A stretch of DNA of 64,000 nt from JAADHI01 sp964451325 (GTDB lineage: Bacteria; Nitrospirota; Nitrospiria; SBBL01; JAADHI01), in assembly GCA_964451325.1 (NCBI GenBank), contig CAYVHO010000011.1, positions 23,229 through 87,228 on the forward strand. The letters run 5' to 3'. Made by a program: the position numbers and the translations under genes. Below, piece by piece: positions 1 through 8,543 of this stretch (positions are counted from its first letter, which is position 1; every line of letters starts with the position of its first letter). The notes beneath the pieces are model-generated. The model had not been told where the DNA came from, did not search any database, and worked only from the letters and a program-made list of their open reading frames with translations.

Positions 1-1
1 C

Positions 2-766
2 TTGTCCGTACCTCAGATTGCCCTTTTTGGCCCAACAAATGCCCAGGCCACTTTTTCAGCAGGCCCCCTCGATATCATGGTGCAAAACAAGGTGGATTGT
101 GCACCCTGTCGTCATCGCCATTGCCCCATTGACCATCCTTGTATGACTGGACTTTCAGTCGAGACTGTTTTTGAAGTCGCAGCCCAACAATTGGCTCAGA
201 CACAAAAAAAGCAAGCGGCTGTATTTTTAGATCGAGATGGCACCATCAATGACGACACCGGTTATATCGATAGCATTGACCGTTTTACGCTCTTTCCCGG
301 TGCTGCGGCAGCCATCAGACGATTGAATAAAAAAGGCATGCCCGTTATCCTCATCACGAATCAGTCCGGGGTAGCCCGTGGATTTTTTTCTGAATCTTTT
401 GTCGATATCTTACACCTGTATTTGCAACGATTGCTGGCAAAAAAAGGGGCCTATTTAGACGAAATCTATACCTGTCCCCATCACCCGGATTTCAGTATCT
501 GCGATTGCAGAAAACCCTTAGGTGGTATGATTCGACAGGCACTCCTGGATCACAACATTGATTTTACAAGATCTTATGTCGTGGGAGATAAAGCCTCGGA
601 TATTGGACTCGCCACTGCCCTGGCCCCGAGAGAAATCGCCACCAGCATCCTGGTCAAAACAGGGGAAGGCACTCAAACCCTGAAAAAAATAGAACATTCA
701 GAAAAATCCCCCGACAATGTTGCTGAAAATCTCGGAGATGCAGTCGATTGGATTTTAAAACAGTAA
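2..766 (+). CDS. gmhB: Heptosyltransferase C-terminus fused to D,D-heptose 1,7-bisphosphate 7-phosphatase (5' end outside window)
   Basis: The gene is already open at the window edge, so its true start lies upstream. The first ~65 residues match the C-terminal end of GT9 heptosyltransferases (WaaF type): GPT motif, then a Cys-rich stretch C-x2-C-x3-x-C ending in PCM. From about residue 72 a complete HAD-family GmhB follows: FLDRDGT nucleophile motif, ITNQSG motif, the CPHHP...CDCRKP zinc loop, and the VGDKASDI acidic motif. GmhB removes the 7-phosphate of heptose bisphosphate during ADP-heptose synthesis; the transferase adds the heptose to lipid A-core in the inner membrane/cytoplasm. A fusion would join precursor making and use in one chain. 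The fusion is read directly in one frame; the length of the missing N-terminal part is unknown. Confidence 0.85.
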   Translation: MSVPQIALFGPTNAQATFSAGPLDIMVQNKVDCAPCRHRHCPIDHPCMTGLSVETVFEVAAQQLAQTQKKQAAVFLDRDGTINDDTGYIDSIDRFTLFPGAAAAIRRLNKKGMPVILITNQSGVARGFFSESFVDILHLYLQRLLAKKGAYLDEIYTCPHHPDFSICDCRKPLGGMIRQALLDHNIDFTRSYVVGDKASDIGLATALAPREIATSILVKTGEGTQTLKKIEHSEKSPDNVAENLGDAVDWILKQ

Positions 767-797
767 ATACAGTAAGATAAAAACGGGAGATCAAAAA

Positions 798-965
798 ATG
801 CCACTCAGTGAAACATTACTCAGCATTCTGGCCTGTCCAAAATGTAAGGGCGACATTCATCTAAATGAAAAAACAGACGGCCTGACTTGTCAGGTCTGTC
901 AAGTCGTTTATCCCATCCGTGAAGACATCCCCATTATGCTCATCAATGAAGCCCTGCCTTTATGA
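798..965 (+). CDS. Trm112 family zinc-ribbon protein (YcaR-like), 55 aa
   Basis: A 55-codon gene beginning ATG at 798, 32 bp after gmhB, with a purine-rich GGGAGA ribosome site in front. The protein starts MPLSETLLSILACPKC, the classic Trm112/UPF0434 N-terminus, and carries two CxxC pairs (CPKC, CQVC) followed by YPIREDIPIML, the conserved family ending. Members bind zinc; eukaryotic and archaeal Trm112 activates methyltransferases, while bacterial versions are uncharacterised and usually sit beside LPS or cell-envelope genes, as here. It is probably co-transcribed with the gmhB fusion. Assignment is firm, function is inferred from family only. Confidence 0.88.
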   Translation: MPLSETLLSILACPKCKGDIHLNEKTDGLTCQVCQVVYPIREDIPIMLINEALPL

Positions 966-975
966 AAATAAAGAA

Positions 976-1003
976 CGGCATTTCCCTTGTTTAGAAAATG
1001 CCG
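976..1003. terminator. Hairpin downstream of the Trm112 gene, possible weak terminator
   Basis: Eight-base perfect arms CGGCATTT and AAATGCCG with a 12-nt loop lie 11 bp after the Trm112 stop. There is no U-tract after the stem on the plus strand, so termination, if any, would not be classical intrinsic. Confidence 0.3.
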
Positions 1004-1020
1004 ACTCAGTACCACCATCA

Positions 1021-1049
1021 TTGACTTAGAAAGAACAAGCGCCTAGGAT
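1021..1049 (+). promoter_or_regulatory. Candidate sigma-70 promoter for the exported protein gene
   Basis: TTGACT (-35), 17-bp spacer, TAGGAT (-10), 28 bp upstream of a strong AAAGGAGG ribosome site and the ATG at 1077. Spacing is ideal; the -10 matches at 4 of 6 positions. Confidence 0.5.
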
Positions 1050-1076
1050 AATCGGAATATAAAGGAGGCAATAAAA

Positions 1077-1409
1077 ATGAAACAGATTACGACAATAAAA
1101 AAAGGTATTTCGTTTCTGGTGATTTTGGGTCTTTTTGTTTTGGCCCCGGTTTTGGCCTCGGCCTGCTCTAACCTCGGCCCGGAAAAACACATGGGTGTTG
1201 TCTTAAGTGTGGACCCCATTAAGCGGACAATGACCTTGATGGATGCCGAAACACAGAAACCCCTTCTTTTTGTGATGGATGAAGCACTGCTCAAAAAGAT
1301 TCATGTCAACGACCGCATTGTCATCCGCTTTCAAAAGAAACAAGAACAATTGATTGCAAAAGATCTTGAAGTGCATGCCTCAAAAAAAGGCGTATCTTTT
1401 CACGGATAA
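1077..1409 (+). CDS. Small exported protein of unknown function, 110 aa
   Basis: The start is fixed by AAAGGAGG placed 8 bp before the ATG. The N-terminus (residues 1-29) is a Lys-rich head followed by a hydrophobic segment ending ASAC, which could be a signal peptidase I site (ASA) or a weak lipobox. The mature part of ~80 residues is predicted to be beta-rich: a GVVLSVDP...MTLMD...IVIRF pattern, resembling small OB-like domains such as CusF/DUF5666 proteins. The Met/His residues used by CusF to bind copper are not clearly present, so metal binding is not claimed. It is followed closely by a convergent response regulator gene. Function not recognised. Confidence 0.6.
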   Translation: MKQITTIKKGISFLVILGLFVLAPVLASACSNLGPEKHMGVVLSVDPIKRTMTLMDAETQKPLLFVMDEALLKKIHVNDRIVIRFQKKQEQLIAKDLEVHASKKGVSFHG

Positions 1410-1434
1410 AACCTCCGAAGGGGGGATCATTCGG

Positions 1435-2118
1435 TTAAGAGAGCTGTGCAAGACTGTCATCTAAATCGATAATCCCCTCTTGTATGCCCTTTAGGGCAGC
1501 CTTGGTACGATCATCCACTTTCATTTTTGAAAAAATATTGTGCAGATGATTTTTGATCGTTTTTTCACTTAAGTCCAGTTCGTTTGCAATTTCTTTGTTC
1601 GATTTTCCACCCGCGACCTTTTTTAACACTTCTATTTCTCGATCACTCAGGTGGTATTTGTTTTCCTGTGGTTTTTCCAGACGACGCATCGGACGTCGTT
1701 GTCTCAGCTCGCTCAGTATTTTTTTTGTAATTTGCGGATCGATAATGGATTCACCCCGATACACGGTCATAATGGCTTTGACAATGGTTTCGGAATCCGC
1801 ATCTTTTAACAAATAGCCGTCCACCCCCGCTTGAATCAGCTCAAAAATCGTTGTTTCATCATCGTGCATGGTCAGCGCAATGATCCCAATTTCGGGGCAC
1901 TTTTCTTTGATGAGAAGAGTGGCTCGAATACCATTCATTTGTGGCATTGAAATATCCATTAAGATGACATCGGGTTTTAAATCAGCCGCCATCTGTGTCG
2001 CTTCTAATCCATTGGTCGCCTCCCCAATCAGGTCAATGCCAGCCTTCGTTTTCAAAATTGCACCCAAACCTTCTCGCACAACACGATGATCATCCGTAAT
2101 TAAAAGTCGAATTTTCAT
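1435..2118 (-). CDS. NarL/LuxR-type response regulator
   Basis: Receiver domain in residues 1-120 with the acidic pocket at D9-D10, the phosphoacceptor D55 in LMDISMP, the ALT switch motif and the KDA lysine. A LuxR-type helix-turn-helix occupies residues ~155-215 (LSDREIEVL, GKSNKEIA, LSEKTIKNH). It should bind DNA as a phosphorylated dimer. Its start codon overlaps the stop of the upstream kinase gene by 4 bp, so the pair is translationally coupled and almost surely cognate. It is the last gene of an operon that starts with glgX and glgB, which suggests, but does not prove, control of glycogen metabolism or of the same growth state. Confidence 0.93.
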   Translation of the reverse strand: MKIRLLITDDHRVVREGLGAILKTKAGIDLIGEATNGLEATQMAADLKPDVILMDISMPQMNGIRATLLIKEKCPEIGIIALTMHDDETTIFELIQAGVDGYLLKDADSETIVKAIMTVYRGESIIDPQITKKILSELRQRRPMRRLEKPQENKYHLSDREIEVLKKVAGGKSNKEIANELDLSEKTIKNHLHNIFSKMKVDDRTKAALKGIQEGIIDLDDSLAQLS

Positions 2119-3146
2119 GACACCGCCTCTTCCGGCAAGGGAATCTCAATCGCAACCGTCGTGCCGACACCCATCTGACTCTTGATTTTTGCTTCGCCAC
2201 CCAAAAGACGTGCGCGCTCCGAAATCGCTTCCAAACCAAAAGAGGTTTGATTTTCACTTTGATGTTTCTTAGGTTTAAATCCGGTGCCATTGTCAATAAT
2301 AGCCGCCTTGAGTAAACCCTTTTTTGTAATCACCTGCACAGTCACTTCGCTTGCATCCGCATGTTTTTGCACATTGGCCAGTGCCTCCAGAATAATCCGA
2401 AAAATAAACACCTTGGCTTCGGGCAAAATCACCGATTCGCTGCCACTTGTTTTGAGTTGAGTTTTAATTTTGTACTGTCTTTGATAGGTTTTCATGTACT
2501 TGCTCAAAGCAGTGTATAAACCCGAACGGTCGAGATAGATCGGACGCAGATTAAAAACGACTTCACGGGCCTCCGCAATGGCTTCTTTCAGTAATTTTTG
2601 TGTCTTTCGAATTGCGCCAGCTGCAGCCGTAGGGTGTTTTTCGATTTGATCAATACAATATTCGATGTGGTAATTTAAACCCGCGAGGGTCTGCACCAAA
2701 CCATCGTGGATGTCGTAGGCAATCCGAGTGCGCTCCTTTGCGATGGCCAACTCCACTTCTTTGACGTATAAACGATAGAGAGACTGGTATTCCAATAAAT
2801 GTTTTTCGATTTTTTCCTTGCTGCGGATGCGCTCATCAATGAGTTGCCACATAAATTTTGCAGAATGCCCCCCAATGATGGACATACCAGGGCGACGCGC
2901 CCTCTGGAGTGCTTCTTCAATCAAGGGGTTTCCCGTGACATCGACGACCAGGTCGGCCTCTTTTGATTTCAAAAGCCGTTTGTAATCTTTTGTCACAGGA
3001 ATATGGAGTTTTCGAGCCAGTTGCATCCCCGGTGCATTTTTGTCAACGTCGGCAATGCCAATAATTTGCACCAGGGGGTCTTTATGAAAAATTTCAAGCA
3101 GGGAGGTTCCACCCTGCCCCGCACCGATAATCGCCACCTTACTCAT
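2115..3146 (-). CDS. Soluble histidine kinase with N-terminal NAD(P)-binding Rossmann domain
   Basis: Residues 1-100 form a Rossmann-type domain (AIIGAGQGGTSLLEIF glycine-rich loop, IIGIADVD acidic end of strand 2, DLVVDVTGN) like that of dehydrogenases. A coiled-coil linker (~105-135) leads to a HisKA_3 dimerisation domain with the phosphoacceptor H147 in RIAYDIHDGL, and an HATPase domain with N box EALANVQKHA, DNGTGF and FGLEAISERA. There are no membrane segments, so it is cytoplasmic. The family context (NarX/DegS-like HisKA_3) pairs with NarL-type regulators such as the next gene. The likely input is a dinucleotide or related small ligand; which one cannot be read. The start overlaps glgB by 8 bp. 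Confidence 0.9.
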   Translation of the reverse strand: MSKVAIIGAGQGGTSLLEIFHKDPLVQIIGIADVDKNAPGMQLARKLHIPVTKDYKRLLKSKEADLVVDVTGNPLIEEALQRARRPGMSIIGGHSAKFMWQLIDERIRSKEKIEKHLLEYQSLYRLYVKEVELAIAKERTRIAYDIHDGLVQTLAGLNYHIEYCIDQIEKHPTAAAGAIRKTQKLLKEAIAEAREVVFNLRPIYLDRSGLYTALSKYMKTYQRQYKIKTQLKTSGSESVILPEAKVFIFRIILEALANVQKHADASEVTVQVITKKGLLKAAIIDNGTGFKPKKHQSENQTSFGLEAISERARLLGGEAKIKSQMGVGTTVAIEIPLPEEAVS

Positions 3147-5079
3147 CTAAAGCACCACGCCTGAGCACCATAACAGAGAGCGGTGGCAATGTGAGCACGA
3201 TAGAGTAAGGTCGGCCGTGTGTGGGCAGAGACTCAGCGCTGACACAACCTAAATTGCCCGCACCACTGCCATCATAATAGGCAGAATCACTATTGAGCAC
3301 CTCATCCCAGCTTCCCGAAAAAGGAATGCCGATGCGATAATCATGACGAAGTTCAGGGGTAAAGTGACAGATAAAAAGTAGCACATCGGAAGACACATGA
3401 GACTTACGCAAAAAGGCGAGCACACTTTGATTGCGATCCGAACAGTCTATCCATTCGAAACCGGCCTCGCTGAAATCTTGTTGATGAAGGGCTTTTTCAG
3501 AGCGATAGAGATGATTTAAGTCCTTCACCCAACGCTGAACCCCTTTGTGAGATGCATATTCCAATAAATGCCAGTCCAGGCTGCTCTCGTGATCCCATTC
3601 CCGACGCTGTGCAAATTCGCATCCCATAAAAAGTAATTTTTTGCCCGGATGACCGTACATATAGCCATATAATAAACGCAATTGCGCAAATTGTTGCCAG
3701 TCATTACCCGGCATTCTGTCGATTAAAGCCCCTTTTCCGTGAACAACTTCATCATGAGAAAGCGGCAAGACAAAATTTTCAGAAAAGGCATAGGCCATGC
3801 TAAAGGTCAATTGATGGTGTTCAAATTTACGATAAATCGGGTCTTTACCCAAATAAGAGAGTGTGTCGTGCATCCAGCCCATCTTCCATTTCATGCCAAA
3901 ACCCAAACCGCCCAAGTAAGTGGGCCGGGAGACCATGGGCCAGGCCGTCGATTCCTCCGCAATCACCTGCACATCGGGAAAATTCAAATAAATCGTTTCG
4001 TTTAACTTTTTAATTAAGGCCAGGGCTTCCAGGTTTTCCCGGCCCCCGTACTGATTCGGGGTCCACTCCCCTGCTTTTCTAGAATAATCCAGATAGAGCA
4101 TGGAGGCCACGGCATCAATTCTCAGACCATCTAAGTGATACTTATCCAGCCAAAAACAAGCACTGCTCATCAAAAAAGACTGAACCTCATGACGTCCAAA
4201 ATCAAAAATACAAGTGTTCCAATCCGGATGAAAACCTTTTTGCGGGTCGGCGTACTCAAATAAAGGGCTCCCGTCAAACATAGCCAAGCCATGTTTGTCA
4301 TTCGGGAAATGCGCAGGCACCCAATCTAAAATCACACCAATATCATGTTGATGCAGGGCGTCGATTAAAAACATCAGATCTTGTGGCGATCCAAAACGAC
4401 GGCTGGGGGCAAAATATCCGGTGACCTGGTAGCCCCAAGAGCCGTAAAAAGGATGTTCCATGAGCGGCAGAAATTCGACATGGGTAAAATCCATCTCAAG
4501 CAGATAGGGCACGAGTATTTCTGCCAATTCTCGGTAAGTGAGAAAACGATTGCCTTCTTCAGGTTTTCTCTGCCACGAGCCGAGATGAAGTTCATAAATA
4601 GACATTGGCGCGTCTAGCGCATTATGCCTGGCACGTTTTGCCATCCAGGCCTCATCGTTCCAATCGTAGTCAAGATGCGTCGCGATCGCCGCCGTTTTAG
4701 GTGGCTCCTCCCAGGAAAAAGCAAAAGGGTCACTCTTTTCGAGTGCAGTCTCCTGGTGTTTTGAACGAATGTGATATTTGTAAAGGGACTCTGCGCTCAC
4801 CTCAGGGAAAAACCCTTCCCAAATGGCAGAGTAGTCTTGTCGGAGCCTCAGGGCATGCACATCTGCCATCCACCCATTAAAACCTCCGATCACAGAAACC
4901 GCGTGTGCTCCCGGGACCCACACACGAAAAAGTGTGCCCAGACAGCCGTCGCGGCGAATCTGTCGGGAGCCCATTTTTTCATAAAGCCTTGCGTGGTTTC
5001 CTTGATGGAAAGCCGCAATATCACCTTCACTTAGCTCCCAGGTTTCAGGCACATCGTTTTTTTTTAAACTATCCCCCAT
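3139..5079 (-). CDS. glgB: 1,4-alpha-glucan branching enzyme
   Basis: A 646-residue GH13 enzyme that makes alpha-1,6 branches in glycogen. It carries an N-terminal CBM48 domain (~40-130), the GH13 barrel with YELHLGSW, DWVPAHFP, the nucleophile region GLRIDAVASMLYLDY, the acid in VIAEEST, and LPLSHDEVVHGKG, and a C-terminal beta domain. All are hallmarks of GlgB rather than an amylase. The start overlaps the stop of glgX by 11 bp, and its end overlaps the kinase gene, so the four genes form one tightly packed operon on the minus strand. Length is normal for bacterial GlgB lacking the extra N1 module. Confidence 0.96.
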   Translation of the reverse strand: MGDSLKKNDVPETWELSEGDIAAFHQGNHARLYEKMGSRQIRRDGCLGTLFRVWVPGAHAVSVIGGFNGWMADVHALRLRQDYSAIWEGFFPEVSAESLYKYHIRSKHQETALEKSDPFAFSWEEPPKTAAIATHLDYDWNDEAWMAKRARHNALDAPMSIYELHLGSWQRKPEEGNRFLTYRELAEILVPYLLEMDFTHVEFLPLMEHPFYGSWGYQVTGYFAPSRRFGSPQDLMFLIDALHQHDIGVILDWVPAHFPNDKHGLAMFDGSPLFEYADPQKGFHPDWNTCIFDFGRHEVQSFLMSSACFWLDKYHLDGLRIDAVASMLYLDYSRKAGEWTPNQYGGRENLEALALIKKLNETIYLNFPDVQVIAEESTAWPMVSRPTYLGGLGFGMKWKMGWMHDTLSYLGKDPIYRKFEHHQLTFSMAYAFSENFVLPLSHDEVVHGKGALIDRMPGNDWQQFAQLRLLYGYMYGHPGKKLLFMGCEFAQRREWDHESSLDWHLLEYASHKGVQRWVKDLNHLYRSEKALHQQDFSEAGFEWIDCSDRNQSVLAFLRKSHVSSDVLLFICHFTPELRHDYRIGIPFSGSWDEVLNSDSAYYDGSGAGNLGCVSAESLPTHGRPYSIVLTLPPLSVMVLRRGALDE

Positions 5080-7198
5080 TCACCCGCCTTTTTAAGGATC
5101 CCAGTTGAAAGACAACAAGAGAATGGGCGAGTAAAGGAAAAAAAGTGCCCCCTTTTTCCATTGGCCGCTTGAGTCCCGTGACCTCAACTGCAGTATTCAT
5201 CAGGATTTTCCAAAACACGTGCTCATGATGGGCAGGTAAAAGGAAGGGGGTGTCTGTCGCGCTTGCGTTCATCAGGATGAGGAGCGTTTTTCCAACAATG
5301 GCTTGGCCTTCTTTGTCCAGCGTTTCGATGGCATCTCCGGCAAGCCGCATGCCCATGGCTTGAAGGCAATCTGCATGCCATTCCTGATCACTCATTTCAG
5401 ACCCGCTGGGTGAAAACCATGTGATGTCTTTGATTTCAGACCCGCGAATCTTGCGTCCCTGAAAAAAACGACGCCGGCGCAATACGGGGTTTTTCCTGAT
5501 TTGGACCAAATCCTGAACGAAAGCAAGAAAGGTCTTTTGTTCAGGATCCAAGTCCCAGTGATACCATGTTAGTTCGTTATCCTGACAATAAGCATTGTTG
5601 TTTCCCTGCTGACTGCGTCCCAACTCGTCCCCTCCATAGATCATGGGGACCCCTTGAGAGAGCAATAAAGTTGCCATAAAATTACGTTTCTGACGCGCCC
5701 GCAAGGCTTTAATTCTGGGTTCGTCCGTCGGTCCCTCCACACCACAATTCCAGGTATCGTTGTGGGATGCACCATCCCGATTATCTTCTCCATTGGCGGC
5801 ATTGTGTTTTTCGTTGTAGCTCACGAGATCGTGCAGGGGAAAACCATCGTGGCAAGTGACAAAATTGATACTGGCATGGGGTCTCCGCCCGCCGTGTTCG
5901 TAGAGATCACTGCTACCTGAAAGACGTGTCGCAAGTTCTGCCACCTGACAATTATCACCCTTCCAAAAACGTCGGATCGTGTCTCTGTATTTCCCATTCC
6001 ACTCCGTCCAAAGCACGGGGAAATTACCTACCTGGTAGCCCCCCTCACCCAAATCCCAAGGCTCGGCAATGAGTTTGACCTGTGAAATAACCGGGTCTTG
6101 ATGAATGATGTCAAAAAAAGAGCCCAATCTGTCCACGTCGTGCAGTTCACGCGCAAGCGTGCTGGCCAGATCAAAACGAAAGCCATCCACATGCATCTCC
6201 TGAATCCAATACCGCAGGCTGTCCATAATCAGCTGAAGCACATGCGGCTGCGTCATGTTGAGGGTATTTCCACAGCCCGTATAATCAATATAACGATCCA
6301 TTGCAGCCGGATCCAGACGATAGTAGGAACGATTATCAATACCACGTAAAGAAAGTGTGGGGCCAAATTCATCCCCCTCGGCCGTATGATTATAAACAAC
6401 GTCCAAAATCACTTCGATGTTGTTGGTGTGCAGGGTGCGCACCATCATCTTAAACTCATCCACAGGACTCATCGTGCCTGAGCCATAACGCAACTCCGGG
6501 GCAAAAAAAGAAAGGGTGTTATAACCCCAGTAATTGGACAAACCCTTTTTAAGCAAAAAATGGTCATCAATATGATGATGCACAGGCATCAGCTCTACTG
6601 CAGTCACACCCAGGGCATGCAGATGTTTGATGACAGATTCTGAAATGACGCCGGAATAGGTCCCACGTAATTTTTCTGGAACATCTGGGTGTCGCGCCGT
6701 CAGACCTTTTACATGGGTTTCATAGATGAGAGTCTCATGCCAGGGGTGACGGGGTGCTTTGTCATCGCCCCAGGAGTAGGCTGTATCCACCACTTTCGCG
6801 AGTGCAGCAAAAGCCGCATTGTCGCGGGTATCCGCACCCACCCCCTCCGAAGTATAAGCCACCATCGCCTCATGCCATTGAATGGTTCGTGCGATTTCTT
6901 TTGCATAAGGATCAATAAGCAGTTTTGTCGGATTAAAACGATCTCCGGCAATGGGGTCATAGGGGCCGTGAACCCGATAGGCATAAAGACATCCGGGACG
7001 TGCATCCGGGAGATAGATGTGCCAGACCATATCGGTCTGCTCACTTAAAAAAATACGCTGTGTTTCTTTTGTATCATTAACAGAATCAAAGAGGCAAAGC
7101 TCAACCTTGTGAGCATGCTGGGAAAAAAGAGCGAAATTGACGCCTTTTCCATCCCAAGTTGCACCTAATGGATAGGGGGTGCCTGGTTTGACTCTCAT
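5069..7198 (-). CDS. glgX: Glycogen debranching enzyme, isoamylase type
   Basis: A 709-residue GH13_11 protein hydrolysing alpha-1,6 branches of glycogen. The CBM48 domain starts GTPYPLGATWDGKGVNFALFS; the catalytic barrel shows YETHVKGLT, DVVYNHTAEG, the nucleophile block VDGFRFDLAS, the acid in LIAEPWD, and FVTCHDG. The start is MRVKPG, preceded by an AAGGGG ribosome site. It is the first gene of the glgX-glgB-kinase-regulator operon, with a candidate promoter 54-82 bp upstream. Removal and placement of branches are therefore co-expressed with a two-component system; no glycogen synthase or phosphorylase is in this window. Confidence 0.95.
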   Translation of the reverse strand: MRVKPGTPYPLGATWDGKGVNFALFSQHAHKVELCLFDSVNDTKETQRIFLSEQTDMVWHIYLPDARPGCLYAYRVHGPYDPIAGDRFNPTKLLIDPYAKEIARTIQWHEAMVAYTSEGVGADTRDNAAFAALAKVVDTAYSWGDDKAPRHPWHETLIYETHVKGLTARHPDVPEKLRGTYSGVISESVIKHLHALGVTAVELMPVHHHIDDHFLLKKGLSNYWGYNTLSFFAPELRYGSGTMSPVDEFKMMVRTLHTNNIEVILDVVYNHTAEGDEFGPTLSLRGIDNRSYYRLDPAAMDRYIDYTGCGNTLNMTQPHVLQLIMDSLRYWIQEMHVDGFRFDLASTLARELHDVDRLGSFFDIIHQDPVISQVKLIAEPWDLGEGGYQVGNFPVLWTEWNGKYRDTIRRFWKGDNCQVAELATRLSGSSDLYEHGGRRPHASINFVTCHDGFPLHDLVSYNEKHNAANGEDNRDGASHNDTWNCGVEGPTDEPRIKALRARQKRNFMATLLLSQGVPMIYGGDELGRSQQGNNNAYCQDNELTWYHWDLDPEQKTFLAFVQDLVQIRKNPVLRRRRFFQGRKIRGSEIKDITWFSPSGSEMSDQEWHADCLQAMGMRLAGDAIETLDKEGQAIVGKTLLILMNASATDTPFLLPAHHEHVFWKILMNTAVEVTGLKRPMEKGGTFFPLLAHSLVVFQLGSLKRRVNGG

Positions 7199-7251
7199 TA
7201 AAACCCCTTGATTATTTTAAAAGAAAAACCTGCACGAACCCGCGGAAGGTG

Positions 7252-7280
7252 AGTGTAGCACTCTCCCTCTGTTGGTTCAA
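7252..7280 (-). promoter_or_regulatory. Candidate promoter of the glgX-glgB-kinase-regulator operon
   Basis: On the minus strand TTGAAC, 17-bp spacer, TACACT, ending 54 bp before the glgX start. Each box matches sigma-70 at 4 of 6 positions with ideal spacing. The rest of the 523-bp gap (7199-7721) has no convincing gene. Confidence 0.4.
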
Positions 7281-7609
7281 GATGAGTCCCTTCAGCACGA
7301 TTCACTGCGCCTATTTTGTGCGCTCAAACGAAATAAAATAATCTCTATTTTTTTCTTCCACGAACAAGTTAAATATGTATATGATGAGAAAGTGGGGTCG
7401 AAATTGGGTCTTTAACGAAGACAATTTCACCTGCTCTTTCGTCGAAGGATAGCGACGGATAAAATATCTTTTTGCCACGGGAGTACAGATTCCTCCCAAA
7501 TGAATGAGAGAATAGCATTGATTTATAAGGTGTTTTCCCGTGATGGGACTTTTAAAAAATATCCTTTTATGCTAAGATACTTTGCCAAGATGGCTATTAT
7601 CTCCTTCTA

Positions 7610-7635
7610 AATGAAGCGGACAGAACCGCTTCATT
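7610..7635 (+). promoter_or_regulatory. Perfect inverted repeat upstream of the REC-AraC regulator gene
   Basis: Arms AATGAAGCGG and CCGCTTCATT (10 bp, perfect) are separated by 6 bp. The repeat ends 86 bp before the regulator's ATG and has no T-run behind it on the plus strand, so an operator or a leader hairpin is more likely than a terminator. Autoregulation by the downstream AraC-type protein is a reasonable guess only. Confidence 0.45.
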
Positions 7636-7721
7636 ACAGGCAAAAAAATTTAATGGTCATTAAAGTCGGGCGGGGACAAGTTGTCCTCATTACGAAAATA
7701 TAGAGAAGGGATACAGATTCG

Positions 7722-8477
7722 ATGACGGAAACATTGAAAAAGGTAATTCTTCTGGTTGACGACGATCCTGCGATTTTGAATGCATTCAAACAGCTTTTCG
7801 GGCAGAAATACGACCTCGTTTTCGCAGAAAGCGCAGAAGATGCACTTCACATTTTTAAGCAAAAAGAGGAATTTAATCTGATTATTTTGGATTATCGTCT
7901 GCCCGATATGGATGGGATCGCGCTGTTCAAAAAGATCAGAAAAGAAGACCGGGTCACCCCGATTCTTTTCATCAGCGCTTATGGCAGCAAAGAAGTCCTG
8001 GCCCAAATGATTGATGTTCGCCCCCATGGTTTTATCGACAAACCCTGGAACAACGAAGTCCTCGAACAGAAAATCGCGCGACTGGTGGGGACCAATCCCT
8101 TCCAACAGGTTCATGAAACATTGAATATCCCCATTCACTCCCTGTCCATCAAGATCTTTCGGGCCGTGCAATACATTGACCGACACCACAGTTCCTCAAA
8201 CCTCTCCCTTGAAGGGGTCGGAAACGCAGTGTCCCTGCATCCCAAATATCTTTCCGCCTCTTTCAAAGAAGAGTGCAGAATCGGATTTCACGACTACCTC
8301 ATAGAGATTCGTATTTTTCGTGCGACACAACTATTGAAAGACCCCCACCGTATTATCAAACAAGTCAGCAGTGAGGTCGGTTTTTCAGATCAGGGTTATT
8401 TTTGCAAAGTTTTCCAAAATAAAGTGGGGCTATCTCCTTCAATCTATCGAAAAGAATTCCTTGCAAGAAGGAGATAA
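7722..8477 (+). CDS. Response regulator with receiver and AraC-type DNA-binding domains
   Basis: Receiver domain (residues ~6-122): DDD acidic triad at 13-15, phosphoacceptor D57 in LILDYRL, the S/T switch in FISAYG and the lysine in IDKPW. The C-terminal ~100 residues are an AraC/XylS domain with two helix-turn-helix motifs, including VSLHPKYLSASFKEE and the typical VGFSDQGYFCKVFQNKVG...PSIYR. There is no partner kinase beside it. The 244-bp gap upstream holds a perfect inverted repeat. The next gene, an M1 aminopeptidase, starts 66 bp downstream on the same strand, so co-transcription is possible but a functional link is not evident. Confidence 0.92.
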   Translation: MTETLKKVILLVDDDPAILNAFKQLFGQKYDLVFAESAEDALHIFKQKEEFNLIILDYRLPDMDGIALFKKIRKEDRVTPILFISAYGSKEVLAQMIDVRPHGFIDKPWNNEVLEQKIARLVGTNPFQQVHETLNIPIHSLSIKIFRAVQYIDRHHSSSNLSLEGVGNAVSLHPKYLSASFKEECRIGFHDYLIEIRIFRATQLLKDPHRIIKQVSSEVGFSDQGYFCKVFQNKVGLSPSIYRKEFLARRR

Positions 8478-8543
8478 AAATATCATGCCCGACAACCTTG
8501 CGGCGTTTCGGCCCTTGTTTTTCGGGCAAAATTAGCAACGCCT

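Noticed and set aside
7311..7499. 62-codon minus-strand frame in the glgX upstream gap
   Set aside because: No ribosome site, no recognisable domain, and it lies upstream of the glgX promoter; treated as non-coding.
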